DNA of 53,371 nt, from NCBI RefSeq assembly GCF_011045015.1, contig NZ_JAAKZY010000055.1, positions 1 through 53,371 on the forward strand, in the 5' to 3' direction. This DNA is from Streptomyces scabichelini (GTDB taxonomy: Bacteria; Actinomycetota; Actinomycetes; Streptomycetales; Streptomycetaceae). Positions within the stretch are counted from its first letter, which is position 1. Each line of letters opens with the position of its first letter. Under the pieces are notes generated by a model that made no database searches, was not told the origin of the DNA, and was given only the letters and a program-made list of their open reading frames with translations. This document shows positions 8,140 through 15,097 of the stretch, piece by piece. Position numbers and translations under genes: made by a program.

Positions 8140-8774
8140 CCTCGGCGGGCAGCGGGCTGACCCTGCTGCAGACCTGCGCGCTCAGCCTCCTGGTGTTCAC
8201 CGGCGCCTCACAGTTCGCCCTCGTAGGGGCGCTCGCGGCCGGGGGCAACCCGTTCACCGCCGCCGCGGGCGCGTTCTTCCTGGGTGTGCGCAACGCCTTC
8301 TACGGGCTGCGTCTTTCGCAGTTGCTGGCGCTCCCGCGCGCGGTGCGGCCGTTCGCCGCCCAGTGGGTCATCGACGAGACCGCGGCCGTGGCGCTCGCCC
8401 AGCCCACGCGGCGCAGTGTGCGGATCGGCTTCACCGTCACCGGCCTGACCCTTTATGTGCTGTGGAACCTCACCACGCTGCTCGGCGCGCTGGGGGCCGA
8501 AGCCATCGGCGACACCGACGCATGGGGCCTGGATGCCGCAGGACCCGCCGTTTTCCTCGCCCTGCTCGCGCCCATGCTCAAGACCGCCACGGAACGGGCC
8601 GTCGCGGGCCTCGCGGTCGTCCTCGGCCTCGGGCTCCTGCCCGTACTGCCCGCCGGTGTGCCCGTCCTGGTGGCCGCGCTCGCCGCACCGGCCGTCCTGT
8701 GGGCGGAGGGCCGCCGCAGAGGGCGTACGACCGCTATGGAGGCCGCCAACGACGCACCGGGGGAAGACCGTTGA
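8013..8774 (+). CDS. azlC: AzlC family branched-chain amino acid exporter, large subunit
   Basis: This is a membrane protein of about 253 residues with the AzlC signature RDALGVGVAVGLSGFAFG near the start and several hydrophobic helices (TSAGSGLTLLQ, LLVFTGASQFALVG, a C-terminal LAVVLGLGLLPVLP stretch). With AzlD it forms an exporter for branched-chain amino acids or their analogues. I chose GTG 8013 because the residues before it belong to AraC read in another frame, and a TACCGT hexamer lies 7 nt upstream, suggesting a promoter inside the araC 3' end. Its stop overlaps the azlD start (TTGA), so the two are translationally coupled. Confidence 0.87.
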   Translation: MAEQTAFADTRSEDGGKPDAAVVRDALGVGVAVGLSGFAFGVTSAGSGLTLLQTCALSLLVFTGASQFALVGALAAGGNPFTAAAGAFFLGVRNAFYGLRLSQLLALPRAVRPFAAQWVIDETAAVALAQPTRRSVRIGFTVTGLTLYVLWNLTTLLGALGAEAIGDTDAWGLDAAGPAVFLALLAPMLKTATERAVAGLAVVLGLGLLPVLPAGVPVLVAALAAPAVLWAEGRRRGRTTAMEAANDAPGEDR

Positions 8775-9079
8775 ACATCTGGATCGCGATCGGCGTGACC
8801 GCCGTCGGCTGCTACGCCGTCAAACTCATCGGTCTGCTCGTCCCCGCGGGCGTCCTGGAACGGCCGCTCGTCAAACGGCTGGCCGCCCTGCTGCCCGTCG
8901 CTCTGCTGGCCGCTCTCACGGCCCAGCAGACCTTTGCCGACGGCCGGGTCCTCGTACTGGACGCGAAGGCCGCAGGCCTCGCGGCAGCCGCCGTGGTCCT
9001 GCTTCTGCGGGCCCCCTTCCTGCTCGTCGTTGCGGCGGCCGTGGTGGTGACGGCAGGAGTGCGGGCGATGGCAGGTTGA
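8771..9079 (+). CDS. azlD: AzlD family small subunit of branched-chain amino acid exporter
   Basis: This is a protein of about 102 residues with four hydrophobic segments: IWIAIGVTAVGCYAVKLIG, RLAALLPVALLAALT, AAGLAAAAVVLLL and FLLVVAAAVVVTAGV. That matches AzlD in length and topology. The start is a TTG that overlaps the azlC stop by 4 bases, which is the usual arrangement for the pair. It probably acts only with AzlC in the inner membrane. The gene converges with the minus-strand gene ending at 9157. Confidence 0.87.
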   Translation: MNIWIAIGVTAVGCYAVKLIGLLVPAGVLERPLVKRLAALLPVALLAALTAQQTFADGRVLVLDAKAAGLAAAAVVLLLRAPFLLVVAAAVVVTAGVRAMAG

Positions 9080-9156
9080 CGGAGAACGGCACGCGCGCGT
9101 GGAGGCCGGTTCGCGTCGACGGGCGCACCGCCCCGAGAGCCCTCGCCCCGGGTACG

Positions 9157-10101
9157 TCAGATGATGGGCCGTCCGTACGCCCGCAGGGTGCGCAGCGCTT
9201 CGATCGTGACGATCGGACGTGCCTCCAGGGCGGTCCCCGGCGCCCACTGGCGCCAGCGGATCGGCCAGCCGCCGTCCTCCTGCTGGTCGCTCGCCAAGAA
9301 GTCCAGCGAGCGCGCCATCTCCTCGTCGGTGAACCACGCGCGCGCTAGCGAGTCCGGCGTCTTGGCGTAGTCGTGCACGAAGTGGTGCTCGCCCGGCGCG
9401 TAGCCGGGCGCCGCCGGGAACGCATCGAGGTGCTCCGGGTCCAGTGCCGCGAGCCGATGCTCACGCACCAGGCGGCCGAGCCGGTCGGCGGCCGCCTCCG
9501 CACGCGAGCGGTCGGGCACGGAGTCCAGGAAGGCCACGGCCGCCTCGATCTCGTACGGATGCGACTTCTCCAGGGACTCCACCGCCTGCCAGCAGAAGTC
9601 GGTGGCCCTGAACAGCCAGGCGTGCCACACCTCGTTGCGGTGCAACATGCCCACCACGGGTCCCGTGGAGAGGAGTTCACTGGGGGGAGCGTCCACGACC
9701 GGCACGAAGGGCGCCGCCGGATAGCCGCGCTGGCTGGGATGGACCGCCGGCAGCGCACCGTCCCGCGTCGACACGGCGGTCAGATAACGGCACACGCGCT
9801 CCACCCGCTGCCCGCCGCACCGCCCGATCGAGTCCAGGACACGCAGCGCGTGCCCGGTGTGCAGGGGCTGGCTGACCGGGCCGCGAAGATCGGGTTCGAG
9901 CGCATGACCGTACCCCTCGTCCTCGTTGCGGTAGGCGGCCAGCGCGGTCTCGACCGCGTCGGCACTGCCACCGAGGAAGTGGTACGCGAAACGCCGCTGC
10001 TCCAGCACGCGCGCGGTGAGCCAGATGAAGTGCTCGGCGCGGGCGAGCGGGGAGTGCGCCGGGGGCTTCGGGGGGAGTGGGGATGCTCCAGATTCGGCCA
10101 T
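9157..10101 (-). CDS. Conserved protein of the prenyltransferase/squalene-cyclase alpha-alpha barrel type
   Basis: The product is about 314 residues. The repeated motifs DEGYGHALEPDL, RDGALPAVHPSQRGYPAAPF and DGGWPIRWRQWAPGT resemble the QW-type repeats of terpenoid cyclase-fold proteins, which form an alpha-alpha barrel. I cannot see the DxDD or DDxxD catalytic motifs of true cyclases, so enzymatic activity is uncertain. There is no prenyl or terpene gene nearby. The ATG at 10101 is supported by a TACGGT hexamer exactly 6 nt upstream (leaderless prediction). The gene is transcribed divergently from the DUF3046 gene. No function is assigned. Confidence 0.7.
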   Translation of the reverse strand: MAESGASPLPPKPPAHSPLARAEHFIWLTARVLEQRRFAYHFLGGSADAVETALAAYRNEDEGYGHALEPDLRGPVSQPLHTGHALRVLDSIGRCGGQRVERVCRYLTAVSTRDGALPAVHPSQRGYPAAPFVPVVDAPPSELLSTGPVVGMLHRNEVWHAWLFRATDFCWQAVESLEKSHPYEIEAAVAFLDSVPDRSRAEAAADRLGRLVREHRLAALDPEHLDAFPAAPGYAPGEHHFVHDYAKTPDSLARAWFTDEEMARSLDFLASDQQEDGGWPIRWRQWAPGTALEARPIVTIEALRTLRAYGRPII

Positions 10102-10180
10102 GGTCCGACCGTAGGACGGAAAGCGTTCTCGGCGAACGGTCCCGGCTCGGCCCCACCCTCAGGGGCGGGATACTGGAGTC

Positions 10181-10375
10181 ATGCGGTTGACGGTCTTCTG
10201 GCAGCGGATGGCGGATCACTTCGGCAAGGGGTACGCCGACACCTTCGCGCGCGATCACGTGATGTCGGAGCTCGGCGGACGCACCGTGCACCAGGCGCTG
10301 GACGCGGGCTGGGAGGCGAAGGACGTGTGGCACGCGGTGTGCGCGGCCATGAACGTTCCGTACGAAAAGCGCTGA
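10181..10375 (+). CDS. DUF3046 family small protein
   Basis: This 64-residue protein matches the actinobacterial DUF3046 family: MRLTVFWQRM, then FGxxYADTFARDHV, LGGRTVHQALDAG and VWHAVCAAMNVP. The family is usually found just upstream of recA in Streptomyces and its function is unknown. A GATACT hexamer ends 6 nt before the ATG, while the GGAG is only 2 nt away, so a leaderless message is more likely than SD-driven translation. Confidence 0.9.
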   Translation: MRLTVFWQRMADHFGKGYADTFARDHVMSELGGRTVHQALDAGWEAKDVWHAVCAAMNVPYEKR

Positions 10376-10406
10376 CCGGCCACGAAGATCCGCGGACCGG
10401 GACCGA

Positions 10407-10429
10407 TTGTCGGTGGCGTGGGCCAGACT
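10407..10429 (+). promoter_or_regulatory. RecA-NDp-like promoter of the AI-2E family gene
   Basis: TTGTCGGTGG is followed after seven bases by CAGACT, which lies 6 nt before the GTG at 10436. The ten-base element is the same as that before dinG, and the spacing equals that at lhr, recA and dinG. It implies DNA-damage-type control of a membrane protein. Confidence 0.7.
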
Positions 10430-10435
10430 TGGACG

Positions 10436-11695
10436 GTGGCATCGACAGACGAGACCGCCCAGGTCGGACAGCACGCATCCCCGCTAGGCACGACGCCGCC
10501 CACGCGGCCCTCGGCCGCAGACCCGGCGGGGAGCACCCGCATGCCGCGTTGGCTGCCGCGCGCCATGGTGCTCGCGCTCGCCCTCATCGCCTCCTTTCAG
10601 CTGGGCAGTTGGGCCTTCCATCAGCTGACCGGGCTGCTGATCAACATTCTGATCGCGTTCTTCCTGGCGCTCGCCATCGAGCCGGCGGTGAGCTGGATGG
10701 CGTCGCGCGGCATGCGCCGAGGGCTGGCCACCGCGCTCGTGTTCTTCGCCGTGATGATCGCGAGCGCGGGCTTCGTCACACTGCTCGGTTCGATGCTCGC
10801 CGGACAGATCATCGACATCGTCGAGGATTTCCCGAAGTACGTCGACTCGGTGATCAGCTGGATCAACACGACCTTCCACACGGAGCTCAATCGGGTCGAC
10901 ATCCAGGACAGCCTGCTCCGCTCCGACTGGCTCAAGAAGTACGTGCAGAGCGGCGCGAGCGGCGTCCTGGACGTGTCCGCGCAGGTGGTGGGCGGTCTCT
11001 TCCAGCTCCTGACGATCACGCTGTTCGCGTTCTACTTCGCCGCCGACGGACCGCGACTGCGGCGCGCGCTGTGCTCAGTACTCCCACCCGCCCGCCAGGC
11101 CGAGGTGCTGCGCGCATGGGAGATCGCCGTCAACAAGACCGGGGGTTACATCTACTCGCGCGGCCTGATGGCACTGATCTCGGGTATAGCGCACTACATC
11201 CTGCTGGAGTCCCTCGGTGTGAACTACGCGCCCGTGCTCGCCGTCTGGGTGGGCCTGGTGTCGCAGTTCATCCCCACGATCGGCACGTATCTCGCCGGCG
11301 CCCTGCCGATGCTGATCGCCTTCACGGTCGACCCCTGGTACGCGCTGTGGGTGATGATCTTCGTCGTGATCTACCAGCAGTTCGAGAACTACGTGCTGCA
11401 GCCCAAACTGACCGCCAGGACCGTGGATGTCCACCCGGCGGTCGCCTTCGGATCGGTCATCGCGGGCACCGCGCTGCTCGGCGCCGTCGGCGCGCTGATC
11501 GCCATCCCCGCGGTCGCCACGCTGCAGGCATTCCTGGGGGCGTACGTGAAGCGGTACGACGTCACGGACGACCCTCGCGTGCACGGGCACCGCGGGCGAG
11601 GGTCGGGCGTGGTCCTCGCGCGCATGCGAGGCGTCCTGCGGGGGCCGAGGACGCAGCCGGTCGTGGAGGAGGAAGCGGTGCCGGACTCCTCGTAG
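10436..11695 (+). CDS. AI-2E family transporter (PerM-type membrane protein)
   Basis: This is a polytopic membrane protein of about 419 residues in the AI-2E transporter/PerM family. An N-terminal polar stretch is followed by hydrophobic segments (AMVLALALIASFQLG, LLINILIAFFLALAIEP, TALVFFAVMIASAGFVTLL), a periplasmic-type domain around the IVEDFPKYVDSV segment, and further helices. The family motif LAVWVGLVSQFIPTIGTYLAG is clear, as is YQQFENYVLQPKL. Members have been linked to small-molecule or ion export, and most are uncharacterised. I chose GTG 10436 over GTG 10418 because 10418 lies inside the promoter motif and 10436 is at the predicted transcription start. The C-terminal tail is polar and basic. 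Control by a damage promoter next to recA is unexpected. Confidence 0.85.
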   Translation: MASTDETAQVGQHASPLGTTPPTRPSAADPAGSTRMPRWLPRAMVLALALIASFQLGSWAFHQLTGLLINILIAFFLALAIEPAVSWMASRGMRRGLATALVFFAVMIASAGFVTLLGSMLAGQIIDIVEDFPKYVDSVISWINTTFHTELNRVDIQDSLLRSDWLKKYVQSGASGVLDVSAQVVGGLFQLLTITLFAFYFAADGPRLRRALCSVLPPARQAEVLRAWEIAVNKTGGYIYSRGLMALISGIAHYILLESLGVNYAPVLAVWVGLVSQFIPTIGTYLAGALPMLIAFTVDPWYALWVMIFVVIYQQFENYVLQPKLTARTVDVHPAVAFGSVIAGTALLGAVGALIAIPAVATLQAFLGAYVKRYDVTDDPRVHGHRGRGSGVVLARMRGVLRGPRTQPVVEEEAVPDSS

Positions 11696-11823
11696 CGCAC
11701 CCGCGCACCCGCGGACACCGCCCGCGTGCCGCCCGCACATCACCCGTACGGCCCCGGCAGCGGCCGGGCGTTCAGCCGGGTGTTCGGTGGTGAACCCGGG
11801 CATGGTGAAGCCGTGTGGTGCGC

Positions 11824-11853
11824 TTGACACTAAAATCGAACATCCATTCTTAT
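11824..11853 (+). promoter_or_regulatory. SOS-type recA promoter with LexA box
   Basis: TTGACA (11824-11829) is followed after 18 bases by TCTTAT (11848-11853). The spacer contains TCGAACATCCATTC (11836-11849), an imperfect form of the actinobacterial LexA box GAAC-N4-GTTC. From memory, the core GAACATCCATTC is the sequence reported before Streptomyces recA. LexA binding here would block the -10 region. Confidence 0.75.
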
Positions 11854-11903
11854 GGAGTCTCCGGCGGGGCTCACGACGGCGATTTCGCGGGGAAGTGCCC
11901 GAG

Positions 11904-11912
11904 TTATCCACA
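11904..11912 (+). promoter_or_regulatory. DnaA-box sequence in the recA leader
   Basis: TTATCCACA is a perfect consensus DnaA box. It lies between the two recA promoters. A single box can arise by chance, so function is uncertain. Confidence 0.4.
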
Positions 11913-11935
11913 GGCAGGACGGGCGTCGGGGCGCA

Positions 11936-11958
11936 TTGTCAGTGGCAGGCGTTAGCGT
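11936..11958 (+). promoter_or_regulatory. RecA-NDp-like (PafBC-type) promoter of recA
   Basis: TTGTCAGTGG is followed after seven bases by TAGCGT. It lies about 43 bases upstream of the recA ATG and downstream of the LexA-box promoter, giving recA two damage-inducible promoters as in mycobacteria. Confidence 0.8.
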
Positions 11959-12001
11959 CTTTGACGTGAAGCGATCGACTCAAGCAAATCGGGTGGAACC
12001 C

Positions 12002-13126
<1,125 letters not shown>

Positions 13127-13129
13127 TCC

Positions 13130-14101
13130 ATGACGCGACGAACCGACTGGGCCGAGTACGTCTACCCCGGTGTCCCGGAGGGACAGGGCCACCGAGGTGA
13201 CATCGGCTTCGTCGGAGACAGCGACAGGGTGGACGGCGGTGACGGGCTGGACGGCACCGGCGCATGGGGCGCCGCGGGGGCGTACGGCGGTGATCCGGAC
13301 GGTGACGGCAGGCCGGACGGTGATCCGAGCCGTGGTGACGGCTCGTCCCAGGGCGATGGTCTGCGGCACGGTGACGGTGCGCCAAGCAGCGGCTCGCGTC
13401 GGGGTGGTCGGCGCGGCGGTGGCTGGTCGCATGGAGGTGACGGATCGCGAGAAACAGGGCCTCAGGGCGATGACGGTCCACGGGGCGGTGGCCGTGGACG
13501 GGCCCGTGGCCGTCGGAAGCGCGGCTTCGGTGAAACGTCCGGCGGCCCGCAGGACGAAGGCCCCCCTTCCTCGTCGAGGGCCGAGGCGGGGGAGCCTTCA
13601 GGGGACCCGGCTGAGCGGGCGCGGGCAATCTGTCTGCGTCTGCTCACCGGGACCCCGCGCACGCGTAAGCAACTCGCGGACGCGCTGCGCAAGCGCGAGA
13701 TCCCGGACGACGTGGCGGCCGAGGTGCTGTCCCGATTCGAAGAGGTCGGCCTGATCAACGACAGCGCCTTCGCGGACGCCTGGGTGGAATCCCGGCACCA
13801 CGGCCGGGGTCTGGCCAGGCGGGCACTCGCGCAGGAGCTGCGGACCAAGGGCGTGGACTCGACGCTGATCGACGAGGCCGTGGCTCAACTCGACTCCGAG
13901 CAGGAGGAGGCGACGGCGCGCGAACTCGTGGCCCGCAAGCTGCGCTCCACCCGCGGACTCGACCGCGACAAGCGGCTACGGCGCCTCGCGGGCATGCTGG
14001 CCCGCAAGGGCTACTCCGAGGGCATGGCCCTGCGTGTGGTCCGGCAGGCCTTGGAGGAAGAAGGCGAGGACACGGAGGGGTTGGGAGAAGACGGGTTCTG
14101 A
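13130..14101 (+). CDS. recX: RecA regulator RecX with long disordered N-terminal extension
   Basis: RecX binds RecA filaments and limits their growth. The recognisable domain spans about residues 163-323 (ARAICLRLLTGTPRTRKQLA, RFEEVGLINDSAFADAWVES, RRLAGMLARKGYSEGMALRVV). Before it lies an extension of about 160 residues that is very rich in Gly, Asp and Arg, built from short GDG/GDP-like repeats and then an Arg/Gly block. It has no predicted fold. As far as I remember, typical Streptomyces RecX proteins are about 190 aa. The ATG 13130 directly follows the recA stop and is the natural coupled start. The next internal in-frame start that would remove the extension is not obvious, and the frame keeps high GC at third positions, so the extension is probably translated. 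The gene is co-transcribed with recA. Confidence 0.92.
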   Translation: MTRRTDWAEYVYPGVPEGQGHRGDIGFVGDSDRVDGGDGLDGTGAWGAAGAYGGDPDGDGRPDGDPSRGDGSSQGDGLRHGDGAPSSGSRRGGRRGGGWSHGGDGSRETGPQGDDGPRGGGRGRARGRRKRGFGETSGGPQDEGPPSSSRAEAGEPSGDPAERARAICLRLLTGTPRTRKQLADALRKREIPDDVAAEVLSRFEEVGLINDSAFADAWVESRHHGRGLARRALAQELRTKGVDSTLIDEAVAQLDSEQEEATARELVARKLRSTRGLDRDKRLRRLAGMLARKGYSEGMALRVVRQALEEEGEDTEGLGEDGF

Positions 14102-14162
14102 TCCAAGGCCCGACCGTGGCTGCCAGGCGCACCTTGGTTGTCCAGAAGCGGCTGCCCCTTCA

Positions 14163-14214
14163 CGGGTCCTGAACACGGTAGACGCGCGGGGGCGCCGATC
14201 GCGTTCAGGACCCG
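14163..14214. repeat. 12-base inverted repeat after recX
   Basis: CGGGTCCTGAAC (14163-14174) and its exact complement GTTCAGGACCCG (14203-14214) flank a 28-base GC-rich loop. It lies 60 bases after recX, so it could form a transcript-ending hairpin, although the loop is long and no T-tract follows. Confidence 0.7.
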
Positions 14215-14302
14215 GATGCCTGCCCGGACCCTGGTGAGACGCAGGGCCCAACTCCCCGCCCGGAGTGGGGTTAACCCCCGCTGAAGACGCTGGGCCGCCG
14301 TA

Positions 14303-14336
14303 GTGCACAGACACCTGTGCACAGACGACTGTGTAC
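14303..14336. promoter_or_regulatory. Two overlapping 8-4-8 palindromes: likely operator of the ArsR-type regulator
   Basis: GTGCACAG-ACAC-CTGTGCAC (14303-14322) is a perfect inverted repeat. A second one overlaps it by six bases with a 14-base shift: GTGCACAG-ACGA-CTGTGTAC (14317-14336), with one mismatch. The pair ends 2 bases before the regulator's ATG, where a repressor would block its own gene and the coupled permease. Confidence 0.75.
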
Positions 14337-14338
14337 GC

Positions 14339-15097
14339 ATGGCACAGGAACCCGGCGCCACACACCCCGCGGAGCAGGGGCCCGCCCAGACCAGCCCCTC
14401 GGCAGAGCCGCCCGCCCCCATCGAGCTCTCCGACCTCGCCGCCCTCAAAGCGCTCGCCCAACCCCGGCGGCAGCGAATGCTGCAGCACCTCACCGTGCAC
14501 GGCCCCGCCACGTCCGCGACGCTCGCCCGGGCCCTCGGACTCAACACCGGGGCCACCAGCTACCACCTGCGCGAACTTGCCCGCTACGGCTTCGTCGAGG
14601 AGACCGAGGCGGCAGACGGAAGCGCCGGCCACGGCCGGGAGCGCTGGTGGCGAGCCGTCCCCGGCGACCGCCGCTTCCCGCCCCGCAGCCGCCAGAGCCC
14701 CGAAATGCGGCTCGTCATGGACGAGTTGAACCACCACGCGTACGCCGCCGACCTCGAACTCTTCGAACAGCTCCAGCGGGACGCGGCCGACGACCCGTGG
14801 GCCGACGCGTTCCCGTACTCACGCGGAACCATCCGGCTGACGCTCCCCGAACTCCGCGAGTTCTTCGAGGAGTACATCGCGCTCCTCAACCGCTACAAGC
14901 GCCCCGAGGCCGACACCCCGCCCGGCGCGCGCACGGTGCTCACCCGGTTCCTCGCCTATCCCGCCCAGGCCGATGCGCCGGGGGCCACCCAGGCCGACGC
15001 GCCGGGAGCCACCCAGGCCGACAAGCCGGACGACTCCCGGATCGACGCCCCGGGCGACTCCACGCCCGACAACAGAAAAGAGACCGAGACCTCATGA
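14339..15097 (+). CDS. ArsR-type winged-helix transcriptional regulator
   Basis: The product is about 252 residues. The N-terminal half has the winged helix LKALAQPRRQRMLQHL, then ATSATLARALGLNTGATSYH and LRELARYGFVEE, as in ArsR/HTH_20 proteins. No metal-binding cysteine pair is visible, so a metal sensor is unlikely. The C-terminal half (about 110 aa) is helical and followed by a hydrophilic tail containing a tandem repeat (GATQADAP units). I chose ATG 14339 over GTG 14303 because the latter lies within the palindromic operator. The stop overlaps the permease start (ATGA), so the two are translationally coupled. It probably represses this operon in response to a ligand of the C-terminal domain, which is unknown. 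Confidence 0.88.
   Translation: MAQEPGATHPAEQGPAQTSPSAEPPAPIELSDLAALKALAQPRRQRMLQHLTVHGPATSATLARALGLNTGATSYHLRELARYGFVEETEAADGSAGHGRERWWRAVPGDRRFPPRSRQSPEMRLVMDELNHHAYAADLELFEQLQRDAADDPWADAFPYSRGTIRLTLPELREFFEEYIALLNRYKRPEADTPPGARTVLTRFLAYPAQADAPGATQADAPGATQADKPDDSRIDAPGDSTPDNRKETETS
14966..15025 (+). repeat. 24-base tandem repeat in the regulator's 3' end
   Basis: Two full 24-base units (14966-14989 and 14990-15013) and a half unit encode QADAPGAT repeats in the C-terminal tail of the regulator. The units keep the reading frame and differ at two bases. Confidence 0.8.

Larger units (their letters stand above)
11696..12001 (+). other. recA upstream control region (306 bases)
   Basis: I see no gene here. 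The first 120 bases are featureless. Then come a TTGACA-type promoter overlapping a LexA-like box, a consensus DnaA box and a RecA-NDp-type promoter close to the recA ATG. The region from 11820 onward has noticeably lower GC than its surroundings, as expected for promoters. Confidence 0.75.

Noticed and set aside
9373..11793. An 806-codon open frame on the plus strand, antisense to the 9157-10101 gene and then out of frame with the AI-2E gene
   Set aside because: Composition is a GC-bias artefact, no protein family, and it crosses real genes on both strands.
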